From positions 4,030,001 to 4,094,000 of the forward strand of contig NZ_CP061947.1 of NCBI RefSeq assembly GCF_014838715.1: a stretch of 64,000 bases of DNA. Reading direction: 5' to 3'. The DNA comes from Algoriphagus sp. Y33 (GTDB lineage: Bacteria; Bacteroidota; Bacteroidia; Cytophagales; Cyclobacteriaceae). Position 1 is the stretch's first letter, and every line of letters starts with the position of its first letter. Position numbers and translations under genes: made by a program. The notes beneath the pieces are model-generated. The model made no database searches. It saw nothing but the letters and a program-made list of their open reading frames with translations, and was not told the origin of the DNA. Positions 15,169 to 24,717 of this stretch are shown piece by piece.

Positions 15169-16713
15169 TCACTTGTTTTTATTTTCAAGAAAAACAAAGG
15201 GCTTCCAACTCTTACTCGCCCCCTTATAAAGATCATTAAACTCAAAGGCTCCCACTACAACATCCAGATCACCGTCAGAATCAGTGTCGCCCACTGCTAT
15301 AGTAAGCAAATTTCCCTCTACATTTTCACTCAAAACATACGGATCAAATTCACCTTTTTCATTTTGCCTGAAATACACCAAGTTTTGTTTTGGAACCTGC
15401 AAATCATCAGGAAAGAATGACAGGACGAAAAAATCCAGATCGCCATCGTCATCAAAATCCCCCACTTCAATTCCGCTAGCTCCATACATGGGATAGAACC
15501 ATAATTCTTCAAATTTATTTTCCCCATCATTCAAAAACACATGCACCCCGTGGTAGTTTTTGAGTACTTGGGACAAATCCGCATTATCCCCATTCACCAC
15601 AATAATATCTTTGTGACCGTCTCCATTCACATCTTCAAACCGGAAGTCACTTGCGCCAAATGCCGGCTGGAATCGAAGGATGGCCTTTTCCTTATACTGA
15701 TTTGCTCCTTTGTTTAACCAAACATAAATCCCTTCCTGAGCCTGAGTCATAAGCCCCAACACATCCAAATTCCCATCTCCATCAAAATCCACAGCAATTG
15801 CCCGTCTCGCACCGGGTTCAGCACGTAAAATCACTTCAGTAGGATTCTTAGATCCTGAGAGGTAGAGGCTCATTTTCCCAAAGTGATTTCCAAACTGGGA
15901 AACTACCCGGTCCTGCTCTCCATCACCATTCCAATCGGCAACAGCAAGATCAACAGGACGGATTAACCCGCCCAAAAGCTCCTTGCTTTGCCATTCTTGA
16001 GCTTCTAGCCAAAACTTAGACACCATTCCCAAGGAATCATTTGAAGGATCCATTCGCCCCATAGTCAGTAAATCGAAGCTGCCATCATAATTCCAGTTTA
16101 TATCCACCGGAGCAACTTCGGTAGGAATAGAATCTTTGATTTGAAAACCATTCTTGGGGTCTAGAATATAAATCATCTTCAAACGATCACCGAGCCATAA
16201 ATCCCCGGTCTCCGGATGAATTTGAAGCATTGTGGATAGATTTCCTTTTATTCTGTGCAAGTCCGGACGTGAAGCTTGAAAACCAGGAATGCCAAGAGTT
16301 GGAGCCGACTTTCTTGCCTGAGGCAAGAGGGAATCAGGTGCATGATCCAAGTAATAGTCAAGAATTTTCTCCCAATCCTCTCTTTTGATCAGTTGTGCTT
16401 TGGAATAAACTCCTGGAGGAATGCCTAGGTCTTCCGGTAGTAGTTGCCCAAAATCCTCAGGCAAAAAAAGTCCCATCCGTTTCCGCATATCAGGAAGCAC
16501 TTTTTCTCCCCAAGTCCTTTTATCCAAAATTTCAGGGTCTGGTTTCAAATGACAGCTTGCACAATAGGCATTTGCAAGCTGCTCACCGGTTAGATTCAAA
16601 TCCATAGTAGCCAACTGCTCCAATGTGGGCGGTGGCTGTTTCCGTTCCGAAATCTGGCTGCAGGAATAAGATAACACCGCTAATATTAAAACAATCGGCC
16701 CTGTAAACTTCAT
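15169..16713 (-). CDS. VCBS/FG-GAP repeat lipoprotein with N-terminal CxxCH haem motif
   Basis: 514 aa. A lipoprotein signal peptide ends in LSYSC (lipidated Cys18). A CASCH haem-binding motif at residues 51-55 with a downstream LPDMRKRMG methionine is that of a short cytochrome c-like module. From about residue 130 follow FG-GAP/VCBS propeller repeats with calcium-loop motifs such as DFDGDGNLDVLG, DVNGDGHKDIIVV, DFDDDGDLDFF and DTDSDGDLDVVVG. It is therefore an exported, membrane-anchored protein probably combining a c-type haem with a propeller. Its start overlaps the cutC stop by four bases (ATGA), making it the last gene of the glycosylasparaginase-cutC operon. Confidence 0.85.
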   Translation of the reverse strand: MKFTGPIVLILAVLSYSCSQISERKQPPPTLEQLATMDLNLTGEQLANAYCASCHLKPDPEILDKRTWGEKVLPDMRKRMGLFLPEDFGQLLPEDLGIPPGVYSKAQLIKREDWEKILDYYLDHAPDSLLPQARKSAPTLGIPGFQASRPDLHRIKGNLSTMLQIHPETGDLWLGDRLKMIYILDPKNGFQIKDSIPTEVAPVDINWNYDGSFDLLTMGRMDPSNDSLGMVSKFWLEAQEWQSKELLGGLIRPVDLAVADWNGDGEQDRVVSQFGNHFGKMSLYLSGSKNPTEVILRAEPGARRAIAVDFDGDGNLDVLGLMTQAQEGIYVWLNKGANQYKEKAILRFQPAFGASDFRFEDVNGDGHKDIIVVNGDNADLSQVLKNYHGVHVFLNDGENKFEELWFYPMYGASGIEVGDFDDDGDLDFFVLSFFPDDLQVPKQNLVYFRQNEKGEFDPYVLSENVEGNLLTIAVGDTDSDGDLDVVVGAFEFNDLYKGASKSWKPFVFLENKNK

Positions 16714-17453
16714 TCTTCGATTACCTCCAAAAACTGATTAACTAGACCTTGATCTATCCGAAGGTGATGGGTGAAGGATTTTGGGTCATCCGAAAACGAT
16801 ACATCCGAATTTAAATATAAATTTGAAGAAGGTTTCCAAATCTTGCAGGAAGCATGGATTTCTGTTAAGAAACCTGTTTTTTTCAGCTCCAAAACATGCT
16901 CGGGCTTAGTTCCTCCCCCTGGCATAATACTAATTCTATCTTCGGCTTTCCCCAGTAATTCCCTAAGAGTATCCAGACCTTCGGTGACAGAATTCTTACC
17001 ACCTGAGGTCAAAATACGATCAAAACCACAAGCGATAATTCTCTCCAAGGAATCAAAGTAATCAGCTGAAGCATCAAATGCACGATGAAATGTACAGGGC
17101 TTTCCGGAAGCTACCCGTAAGAGTGATTTGCAAGAATCGGTATCTACAAACCCTTGATTATCCAGTGCTCCAAACACAAATCCATCCGCTCCCAATTCAC
17201 CCAACAATTCTATATCCCGCTTCATCACCATCAATTCCTTCTGAGAATAGGCAAAATCGCCGCCTCTTGGCCGGATCATCACAAATACAGGAATGTCAAT
17301 TTCAGTTTTTAGAAATTTGAGCATACCCGCACTTGGAGTCTCTCCCCCCTCAGGAAAATTTGCACAAAGTTCTAAACGATCTACACCATAGTCAGCTGCA
17401 TCCATAGCCGCTTCCACATTGAAAACAGGAGATTCTAATATTATTTTGCCCAT
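16710..17453 (-). CDS. cutC: CutC family TIM-barrel protein
   Basis: 247 aa, full length. Signature stretches are AADYGVDRLELCANFPEGGETPS, VFVMIRPRGGDFAYS, PCTFHRAFDA and ISIMPGGGTKPEHV. CutC was named for copper homeostasis in E. coli, an assignment later questioned; the true activity of the family is unsettled. Here it is sandwiched between and overlaps (13 bases upstream, 4 bases downstream) a glycosylasparaginase gene and a haem/VCBS lipoprotein gene, so it is expressed from a glycan-amino-acid operon rather than with copper genes. Confidence 0.92.
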   Translation of the reverse strand: MGKIILESPVFNVEAAMDAADYGVDRLELCANFPEGGETPSAGMLKFLKTEIDIPVFVMIRPRGGDFAYSQKELMVMKRDIELLGELGADGFVFGALDNQGFVDTDSCKSLLRVASGKPCTFHRAFDASADYFDSLERIIACGFDRILTSGGKNSVTEGLDTLRELLGKAEDRISIMPGGGTKPEHVLELKKTGFLTEIHASCKIWKPSSNLYLNSDVSFSDDPKSFTHHLRIDQGLVNQFLEVIEE

Positions 17454-18433
17454 CCTTTGAAATGCGAATTGGAATCTATCATCACATTCTTTTGCAGGGT
17501 TGCCTGCGCAAAGTTAAACCCCGGGTGTACCGCATAGGCACCTACTTCACCATCTTTGTTCATAGCAAGAAATCCTGCCTGGATATCTTTAATATCCTTA
17601 TTTTTTGCAATTAAGCGCTTCACTGCCTCTTCACAGGCTTCCTGCGGAGTACGGCCCTGACGCATCAATTCCACAATCAAAAAGCTTCCACAAATACGGA
17701 TAATAGATTCTCCAAGCCCGGTAGCCGTAGCAGCTCCCACTTCATTATCCACAAACAATCCCGCTCCTATGATTGGGCTATCACCAACCCTCCCATGCAT
17801 TTTGTAAGAAAGACCACTAGTAGTACAACTTCCTGCCATATTTCCCTTAGCATCCATCCCTATCATGCCAATGGTATCGTGATTTTCTATATTGATGATT
17901 GGCTTATATTGGCTGGTAACTTTCCATTCATCATAAGCTTTTTTCGCATTTGGGCTTAACTCCTCTTCTTCTATAGGAAATCCTTCTGCTATTGCCAATT
18001 GCCTGGCTCCCTCGCCCACGATCATCACATGTGGTGTCTTTTCCATCACTACCCGTGCTAAGGAAATAGGATGCTTTACCTGTCTGACAAAAGCTACCGA
18101 CCCGCAGGAACCGTCCCCTGACATTATCGAGGCATCCAACGTAGTAATCCCTTCACGATCAGGCAATCCCTGTAACCCTACAGACAAGTTAGTCAGATCC
18201 AACTCAGTATCTCTCACTCCTGTTTCTACCGCATCCACAATACTCCCTCCCAATTTTAGTTTTTCTACAGCGGCAGCATTAGCCGGCAATCCATGATTCC
18301 AGGTGGATAGGATAAGAGGTTTTTCTCCTTTGAAAAGAGGAGGTGACTTTGCTTCAGCAATGGTGGAAACTCCCGGTATAAAAAGCGCAGACCCCATCAG
18401 GGATTGCTTTATAAATTTTCTTCTTTGTGACAT
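17441..18433 (-). CDS. N4-(beta-N-acetylglucosaminyl)-L-asparaginase (glycosylasparaginase)
   Basis: 330 aa from the ATG at 18433. This N-terminal nucleophile hydrolase cleaves the GlcNAc-Asn bond left after glycoprotein breakdown. The autoproteolytic site is in NIENHDTIGMIG with nucleophile T187; further conserved parts are STWNHGLPANAAAVEKLK, GDGSCGSVAFV and CTTSGLSYKMHGRVGDSPIIGAGLFVDNEVGAATATG, very close to the Elizabethkingia enzyme as remembered. The N-terminus QRRKFIKQSLMGSALFIPGV is a twin-arginine-like export signal; the ATG nine codons further upstream (18460) would only lengthen it, so 18433 is preferred. First gene of a coupled operon with cutC and the haem/VCBS lipoprotein. Confidence 0.92.
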   Translation of the reverse strand: MSQRRKFIKQSLMGSALFIPGVSTIAEAKSPPLFKGEKPLILSTWNHGLPANAAAVEKLKLGGSIVDAVETGVRDTELDLTNLSVGLQGLPDREGITTLDASIMSGDGSCGSVAFVRQVKHPISLARVVMEKTPHVMIVGEGARQLAIAEGFPIEEEELSPNAKKAYDEWKVTSQYKPIINIENHDTIGMIGMDAKGNMAGSCTTSGLSYKMHGRVGDSPIIGAGLFVDNEVGAATATGLGESIIRICGSFLIVELMRQGRTPQEACEEAVKRLIAKNKDIKDIQAGFLAMNKDGEVGAYAVHPGFNFAQATLQKNVMIDSNSHFKGWAK

Positions 18434-18578
18434 TCGAGTTAATTTAGAATCAGGCCTCAAATTATTAAAAATGGGGATATTTAGACTTACCTTTCTTCAT
18501 TTCCTTTTGAATCACACGGATTCTCAACCTTGACTACAGTAAGAATTTCATTTAATTACGAGAAACGACTATATACTC

Positions 18579-19340
18579 ATGAAACCCTATTTACTAGCAG
18601 AATCCAACTGGAAAACACTGGAAAACCATCGCTTTGAATTGGCAGTTTTGCCATGGGGAGCAACCGAAGCCCATAATTATCACCTGCCCTATGGTACTGA
18701 CATATATGAAGCAGATGCAGTAGCCGGCGAAGCAGGGCGAAAAGCATGGGACAAAGGTGCCAATGTCACGGTGATGCCAACGATTCCTTTTGGAGTGAAC
18801 ACAGGGCAATCCGATATTTATCTGGATATCAATCTAAACCCAAGTACGCAGCTGATGATTCTTCAGGATATCATCACTGTTCTAGATCGGCAGGGAACAA
18901 AGAAACTTTTGATTGTAAATAGTCATGGAGGAAATGATTTCAAGACCATGCTCCGTGAACTCGGACTGAAGTTTCCTGACATGATGCTTTTCACCTGCAA
19001 TTGGTTTCAGGCACTTGACAAGACCAAGTATTTTGAGGAAACGGGTGACCATGCGGATGAAATGGAGACTTCCATTATCATGCACCTGCATCCCGAATTG
19101 GTTATGCCACTCGAGCAGGCAGGAAATGGGACTGAAAAAAAGTCTAAAATCAAGGGTATACAGGAAAAATGGGCTTGGGCCGAGCGGAAATGGTCCGAAG
19201 TATCCCAAGACACCGGGATAGGTAATCCAAAGAAATCCTCATCCGAAAAAGGGAGAAAATATTTTGAAGACGTAACGGATAAAGTTGCTGGACTTATGGT
19301 GGATATCTGCAAGGCTAAGCCTGGAGAGCTATATGAGTAA
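18579..19340 (+). CDS. Creatininase family amidohydrolase
   Basis: 253 aa, full-length creatininase/mycofactocin MftE-like fold. Metal-binding motifs are LPWGATEAHNYHLPYGTDIYEAD (Glu, His, Asp ligands), IVNSHGGNDFK and TGDHADEMETSIIMHLHPELV (the HAxExETS motif). Such enzymes hydrolyse cyclic or formamide amide bonds; the actual substrate here is unknown. It is divergent from the glycosylasparaginase operon and could share a regulatory region of about 145 bases. Confidence 0.88.
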   Translation: MKPYLLAESNWKTLENHRFELAVLPWGATEAHNYHLPYGTDIYEADAVAGEAGRKAWDKGANVTVMPTIPFGVNTGQSDIYLDINLNPSTQLMILQDIITVLDRQGTKKLLIVNSHGGNDFKTMLRELGLKFPDMMLFTCNWFQALDKTKYFEETGDHADEMETSIIMHLHPELVMPLEQAGNGTEKKSKIKGIQEKWAWAERKWSEVSQDTGIGNPKKSSSEKGRKYFEDVTDKVAGLMVDICKAKPGELYE

Positions 19341-19397
19341 TATGCTAACAATTGGTTTATTTCCTTTATGTGTATCCGCTTATCTGCACCTATGTAC

Positions 19398-19757
19398 TTA
19401 ATGCCGGAAGTTCAAATTTGGCAATTCCCCCTTTCTAAAAGGGGGCAAGGGGGATTTTTTCAGGCTAGAACCAGACATAATTTCTTTCCATACTTTTAAG
19501 CCTTTGTCCAACAATTCATTGAACAATCTTTCTCTTGAATTGATATCAGGCCTATGAACTACGAGAGTAGTTACTTCTTTATTAAAGTTGATATATGCGT
19601 AACAAAGGAGTATGATAGACTTATATCTGATCTCCTTAAATTGATGTTTTGTCTCTGATTTTCTCTTTCGGTCAGCAATAAAAAAGTCAAGAACACCTTT
19701 AAGAAGTCCTCCTAACCCAATCAGCCCAATTGCTGAAATTATCTCTTGAGTTGTCAT
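19398..19757 (-). CDS. Small membrane-anchored hypothetical protein with repeat-derived tail
   Basis: 119 aa, family not recognised. Residues 5-27 form one hydrophobic helix (IISAIGLIGLGGLLKGVLDFF), followed by a basic stretch (DRKRKSETKHQFKEIRYK) and a helical domain. The last 20 residues, beginning KKSPLPPFRKGELP, are encoded by a dispersed palindromic repeat (see 19420-19460) and not by ancestral coding sequence; the natural end of the gene was probably near residue 99. Stands alone between creatininase and the CRTAC1-type gene. Confidence 0.5.
   Translation of the reverse strand: MTTQEIISAIGLIGLGGLLKGVLDFFIADRKRKSETKHQFKEIRYKSIILLCYAYINFNKEVTTLVVHRPDINSRERLFNELLDKGLKVWKEIMSGSSLKKSPLPPFRKGELPNLNFRH
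19420..19460. repeat. CCCCCTTT/AAAGGGGG palindromic repeat (SPLPPF-type element)
   Basis: Arms CCCCCTTT (19427-19434) and AAAGGGGG (19438-19445), followed by CAAGGGGGATTTTTT. In the minus-strand frame it reads KSPLPPFRKGEL, the well-known translation of a palindromic repeat dispersed in many bacterial genomes. It may also act as a terminator for the creatininase gene ending at 19340. Confidence 0.65.
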
Positions 19758-19836
19758 TTTTTGTTATTCAAAAGGTTACATAACTTCTTGATTCGCCCCC
19801 ACAGATGTTTATAAATAATAGGTTATTTTGAAATAT

Positions 19837-22800
19837 CTAGTCCAAAGACCCCATATCAACCTCCTTGATATTCCCTTTATAATCCTGCAACTGAATTCCC
19901 TTCACTCCTTTAGGCAAGTTGATTTCCCGTCCCGACTGGGAGAGAAATCCAGACCCAAAGCCGGTTTCTATTCGCTGCTTCTTACCGTTTTCCAATTCCA
20001 AAATCACTGCCATTATTTCCTGACCGGGCGTAATTGAACGACTTGACTGTGGGTTTTGCTTTTGGAACATCAGCAGCTTCCCCCGGTTCTGGGACGCTAC
20101 CAGAAGCTGCTCACCTTGTGCTGAAGCTATTTTTACCAATGCCTTTCCGTCCCCAGGAACCATAAATCCACTTTCTTGGGGGCTGATCGGTGTAAACCCG
20201 CCTTTTCCATCTCCCAATAAAACCAGTCCCAAATGGGCATCCAGACGGCCGATAAAGATTTCATTTCCGTAGTCATTTCCTATCATAACTACATCAAGAA
20301 ACCCGTCTCCATTTACATCCTCGGTTATCAATCCATTCACAGGTGCAATCTGTGCCAAAGTTGGTAGTCTTTTCACCTTGAATTTCCCGTTACCAAGATT
20401 TTCGATGTAAGCACTCTTATCGTAATTCCCCTTGAGAATAAGGGCATCTTCTCTCTCCTGCTCAGTAAACAGAGACCGTTCAGTACTTAATGCATACAGT
20501 TTATAGCGTTCAAACTTCCTTCTGAACATAGGGCTTTGTCCATAGAGGTCTCCCCAAAAATGGCTTGGGAAAGAATTGTAATTGCCTTCACTATCCTTGT
20601 AATAAGCGAAAGTGATTGGATCCACACTGCCGTTATTATCAAAATCCTTTCCGTAAATCTTCACAGGTCTTTGATCTGTTGGGTGATGAGAATTATTTTC
20701 ACCCAGGTTCCCTACCACAAAATCTGTGTCTCCATCCAGATCAAAATCACCGGCTGTGATGGAATTCCACCAACCCAGGTAATTTTCCAACCCGGTATTT
20801 TCAAGCTTTTTAAACCGATCTCCCAAATTTTTGAAAATTGATATCTCCATCAATTCTCCAACTACCACCAAGTCCACAAGCCCATCAGCGTCCACGTCTG
20901 ACCAGATAGCATCTGTCACCATTCCGACTTTACGCAGGCCCGGGGCAATTTCATCCGTTACATCCTGAAGTTGACCGTTGACATTTCGTAGAAGATAGCT
21001 TTTATCGGGAAAAGGATATTGAGCAACAGGAGTTCTGCCTCCCACGAATAAATCCATAAACCCATCCCCATCGAAATCCGCTCCCCGCACTGTTGACCCA
21101 CTCGCTTTCACGCCTGAGAAGTTTTGATCAAGCGTAAAATTCCCTTTTCCATCATTCAAAAACACCCGATCTGTGTACTCTGTGGCATCTCCCAAAAACT
21201 CATTACTCCCTCCCACCAGATACATATCCAAATCGGAATCATTATCAATATCAAAAAGGAGTATTCCCATCTCCTCAAAGAAATTACCCTCTTCCGGAAT
21301 AAGATTTTTTGCCGAGAATTTTCCTTCAATATCCTGAATAAATACCCGTGGAGCAAAGCCTGAAGCTGACCCAATGACTAGATCTTCAAGTCCATCTCCA
21401 TTCACATCACCTACAGCTAGGCTCGGGCCGTATTGAGTCAGCTTGTGTGGAATTACCCGTTGAATATTGAAGTCGATCTTGTCCACTTCTTCATGGATGT
21501 ATTCCACTCCCCTATCTGATGAAACCTCGGTGTAAAGTGCGTTTGACTCTTTGAAAGGAGTTATGGCTACTTTGCTTTTCCCTTGTTTAGCATCTGCATA
21601 GACAAATTCAAGCTGCTGGTTCGGTTTTACAGTTGCCTGAAAGCTTTCCTTTCCATCAGGCCAAATGACCTGAATAGATGAGATTTCAGACACTTCTCCT
21701 ACTCCGAAATGCATTACTTCATCAATTGACGACATATAGCCTCTCACGACCTGCTGCTCTTGGTAGAGTTGACTGCTGTCAGGAAGTGTGATAAGAACTT
21801 TTGCTCCCAATCCCTGGGGATTAAGCGCTGTTCCGCGAAGCTTAAGTCTGATATAACCATTCTTTTGCCCCTTAGTATTTAGGGTATTTTCAAAGACAAA
21901 TGCAGGATCGTTTATATTATTAACCACATAATCCAAGTCTCCGTCATTATCCAAGTCCACAAAAGCTGCTCCATTAGAAAAGGAAGGTTTGTTCAATCCC
22001 CAAGCATTTCCTTCATCGGAAAAAGTCAAATCTCCTTTATTCCTAAATGCATAATTTGGGATTTTCACGATCGGAATAGAATCCAGCAACTGTCGTTTTG
22101 ATGCTATATTCCCCACATCAGCCCGATAGTTGGCAAAGTCCTTATCCGTGATATCCCGTGGGAATCCATTTGTCACCAAGAGATCCCTTAATCCATCATT
22201 GTCCACATCTGCAAATAAAGGTGCCCAGCTCCAGTCCGTTTGGTATATCCCTGCCATCATCCCTATCTCACTGAATGGTACATCTTCACCATTATTCATA
22301 TGGAGCATATTTCGGACGTATTGGTATTCATACCCCCACTGCTCATTACTTATATAAACTTGGTATGAATTGTTTCCGATGGTCGTTTTCTTTCGGTAAT
22401 TATCTTCACCCAGCATATCCAGCGTGATGATATCCGGTCTGGCATCATTGTTAAAATCAGAAATATCAGCTCCCATAGAAAACTGACTCTGATGTCTCAG
22501 TATCTCGCTGGATTGATTTGAAAACGTTCCATCTTGGTTGTTGATATAAAGAATATCATTGGTGACATAGTCATTGCTGACATGGATATCAGGCCAACCA
22601 TCATTATTCAAATCAGAAATCAAAACGCCCAAACCATAGCCTTCAATGGCAATGCCTGCCTCGATGGTCACATCTGTAAAGGTACCATCCCCATTATTTC
22701 GATAGAACCTGTCATTATTGATCGCAGATCCATCAATAATTTTCTGACGGTAATTGCTCGGGACACTTCTGCTTTGCTCATTATTCAGTACGTACAGATC

Positions 22801-23361
22801 CAAATCACCATCCAAATCATAGTCAATAAAAGCCCCCCACATGGTATTTCCCGAATCAGCGATCCCATATTCGGAAGCCATTTCTTTGAAAGTAATTTTA
22901 CCTGAGGAGTTTTTCCCTTGATTGACAAAAAGCAAATTGTCCCGCTCTCCCGGGCCAAGTTTCATAGCAGAGGTGACATAGATATCCATCCAGCCATCTC
23001 CATTAATATCTACAGCAACTGCGCCTGTACACCATTGGCTAGGGGCAGCTACACCGGCATATTCAGTTATGTCTTCGAAATTGAATTCTCCCGAATTCAA
23101 GTAAAGCTTATTAGAAACTTGATTGCCTGTAAAAAACAAATCAGGTAATCCATCATTATCAAAATCAGCAACTGCCACTCCTCCTCCATTGAAAATATAT
23201 TCATCAGTGAGAATATTGAATGAATCGGATTCTACGATAGCATTATTAAAATCGATTCCTGTCTTGCTCGCAGGGATAAGTTCGAACAGCGTAGTCTCTT
23301 TTTTACAAGAGGAAAAAGCCAAAAGGGACAAAACCAAAAGGCTAGAGAAAGTGAATTTCAT
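19837..23361 (-). CDS. CRTAC1/ASPIC-UnbV VCBS-repeat surface lipoprotein
   Basis: 1174 aa from ATG 23361; the longer frame from 23427 would put 22 extra residues before a perfect lipoprotein signal (MKFTFSSLLVLSLLAFSSC, lipidated Cys19), so 23361 is preferred. Two sets of FG-GAP/VCBS repeats with calcium-loop motifs (DFDNDGLPDLFF, DINGDGWMDIYV, DVDNDGLRDLLV, DFDGDGFMDLFVGG, DVNGDGFLDVVMIG) flank a central ASPIC/UnbV domain (GYIRLKLRGTALNPQGLGAKV to IQVIWPDGKESFQ). Such proteins are large, calcium-dependent, surface-anchored propellers in Bacteroidetes, often with polysaccharide use loci; binding partner unknown. It stands alone. Confidence 0.88.
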   Translation of the reverse strand: MKFTFSSLLVLSLLAFSSCKKETTLFELIPASKTGIDFNNAIVESDSFNILTDEYIFNGGGVAVADFDNDGLPDLFFTGNQVSNKLYLNSGEFNFEDITEYAGVAAPSQWCTGAVAVDINGDGWMDIYVTSAMKLGPGERDNLLFVNQGKNSSGKITFKEMASEYGIADSGNTMWGAFIDYDLDGDLDLYVLNNEQSRSVPSNYRQKIIDGSAINNDRFYRNNGDGTFTDVTIEAGIAIEGYGLGVLISDLNNDGWPDIHVSNDYVTNDILYINNQDGTFSNQSSEILRHQSQFSMGADISDFNNDARPDIITLDMLGEDNYRKKTTIGNNSYQVYISNEQWGYEYQYVRNMLHMNNGEDVPFSEIGMMAGIYQTDWSWAPLFADVDNDGLRDLLVTNGFPRDITDKDFANYRADVGNIASKRQLLDSIPIVKIPNYAFRNKGDLTFSDEGNAWGLNKPSFSNGAAFVDLDNDGDLDYVVNNINDPAFVFENTLNTKGQKNGYIRLKLRGTALNPQGLGAKVLITLPDSSQLYQEQQVVRGYMSSIDEVMHFGVGEVSEISSIQVIWPDGKESFQATVKPNQQLEFVYADAKQGKSKVAITPFKESNALYTEVSSDRGVEYIHEEVDKIDFNIQRVIPHKLTQYGPSLAVGDVNGDGLEDLVIGSASGFAPRVFIQDIEGKFSAKNLIPEEGNFFEEMGILLFDIDNDSDLDMYLVGGSNEFLGDATEYTDRVFLNDGKGNFTLDQNFSGVKASGSTVRGADFDGDGFMDLFVGGRTPVAQYPFPDKSYLLRNVNGQLQDVTDEIAPGLRKVGMVTDAIWSDVDADGLVDLVVVGELMEISIFKNLGDRFKKLENTGLENYLGWWNSITAGDFDLDGDTDFVVGNLGENNSHHPTDQRPVKIYGKDFDNNGSVDPITFAYYKDSEGNYNSFPSHFWGDLYGQSPMFRRKFERYKLYALSTERSLFTEQEREDALILKGNYDKSAYIENLGNGKFKVKRLPTLAQIAPVNGLITEDVNGDGFLDVVMIGNDYGNEIFIGRLDAHLGLVLLGDGKGGFTPISPQESGFMVPGDGKALVKIASAQGEQLLVASQNRGKLLMFQKQNPQSSRSITPGQEIMAVILELENGKKQRIETGFGSGFLSQSGREINLPKGVKGIQLQDYKGNIKEVDMGSLD

Positions 23362-23642
23362 AGTAAAATAGGTTGGGTACTTGGGTTGCTTTGAAATTAG
23401 CACTTTTATAAGACAAGAGAAAACCATAGCATATTAAATAAATCAGAAATAAAATTCTTTCGGTCTTTAAAGACACAAGTAAATATTCCCTGCACATACT
23501 TTTTCAGAGCGCTGTCTGAGCCCATATACTATATTGCAAATCCTTGGCAAAAGGAACGGTCTACGGATCTGACGTAATTTCATTTAGCTTCTATTAGTTG
23601 GGGGAATAGTTAGATTTTAAATTTAACAGATGAAGTCGACGT

Positions 23643-23688
23643 GATTAAAATCATCATTAAAATTCACAGGGCAATGATTATTTTAATC
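23643..23688. repeat. Imperfect 16-bp inverted repeat upstream of apbE
   Basis: GATTAAAATCATCATT (23643-23658) and AATGATTATTTTAATC (23673-23688) match as inverted arms at 15 of 16 positions with a 14-base loop, about 42 bases before the apbE start. Candidate operator or mRNA hairpin. It is the only structure seen in the 369-base gap 23362-23730. Confidence 0.45.
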
Positions 23689-23730
23689 GTCAAAGTTTCC
23701 TTGTGACCTTTAAGAAACAATTATAAACTC

Positions 23731-24717
23731 ATGAAAATCCGCTATTTTCCTCTCCTACTCCTTTTCTCCTGCGACTCTCCCAGAAGCCAATTCACTGAAC
23801 TGCAAGGCGATGTATTTGGAACATATTATTCCATTCACTACAAGGCTACTGAAGATCATCGCGCAGCCATAGAAAATCTCCTGGATGTGTATGGGAAAGC
23901 AGTGAGCAAATATGAACCCGAATCGGAGCTTTCTGAATTTAACCAAACCGGAAAAGTAATCTTCAGATCCCCGTATTTAAAAGATTTGATCGTAAGTGCG
24001 AAACATTTTAATGGTCTTTCGAATGGTGCACTTAACCCCACTCTTATGCCACTAATTGAAGCTTGGGGATTTGGCTCATCCGATCCTCAAAAGCTAGACA
24101 GTGCTGCAGTTGACTCACTTCTGAAGTTCACAGATTTTTCAGCGATAATTCCAAACGACAGTATGTTAACCACTTTAAAAGATGGAGTGACGCTGGACCT
24201 TAATTTCTTGGGAGAAGGGTATGGAATTGACATGATCGGTGATTTCTTGGAAAAAGAGGGAATCAAAGATTTCAAAGTTGAAATAGGCGGTGAGGTTCTT
24301 TGCAAAGGACTAAGTCCCAAAGGAATTTCATGGAAAATCGGTATAGAAAACCCAATTTCCAAAAAAGGCGCAGCTGATCATCTCTATGCAATCATTGCCT
24401 TACAAGACGAAGCTTTGGGAAGCTCTGGCAGCTACCGTCATTTTATATTAGATAGCTTAGGACGTAGGCAATCTCACCTTCTGGATCCCCGGACTGGCTA
24501 TCCCATCCAGCATCACCTGATCAGTGCAACGGTAAAAGCGCAGGATTGCCTCACCGCAGATGCCTTGGCCACAGCCTGCATGATAATGGGTGAGGAAGAG
24601 GGAAAGCTAATGATTGAAAATCTGGAAGGTGTTGAAGCCCTTTTCGTGTATCTCGACAATGGAATTACCTCCTATTGGCAATCTGAGGGGTTCAATGCCG
24701 AAGTTCTTAATCCGTAA
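23731..24717 (+). CDS. apbE: FAD:protein FMN transferase, lipoprotein form
   Basis: 328 aa. A short lipoprotein signal ends at LLFSC (Cys14). ApbE attaches FMN covalently to threonine of flavoproteins such as NqrB/NqrC or RnfG outside the inner membrane. Signatures: GALNPTLMPLIEAWGFG, LDLNFLGEGYGIDMIGDFL (normally DLgaiaKGy; here GEGY), GGEVLCKGLS, and the metal-binding HLLDPRTGYPIQ with LTADALATACMIMG. No target flavoprotein gene is nearby. Convergent with the GH5 gene. Confidence 0.9.
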   Translation: MKIRYFPLLLLFSCDSPRSQFTELQGDVFGTYYSIHYKATEDHRAAIENLLDVYGKAVSKYEPESELSEFNQTGKVIFRSPYLKDLIVSAKHFNGLSNGALNPTLMPLIEAWGFGSSDPQKLDSAAVDSLLKFTDFSAIIPNDSMLTTLKDGVTLDLNFLGEGYGIDMIGDFLEKEGIKDFKVEIGGEVLCKGLSPKGISWKIGIENPISKKGAADHLYAIIALQDEALGSSGSYRHFILDSLGRRQSHLLDPRTGYPIQHHLISATVKAQDCLTADALATACMIMGEEEGKLMIENLEGVEALFVYLDNGITSYWQSEGFNAEVLNP

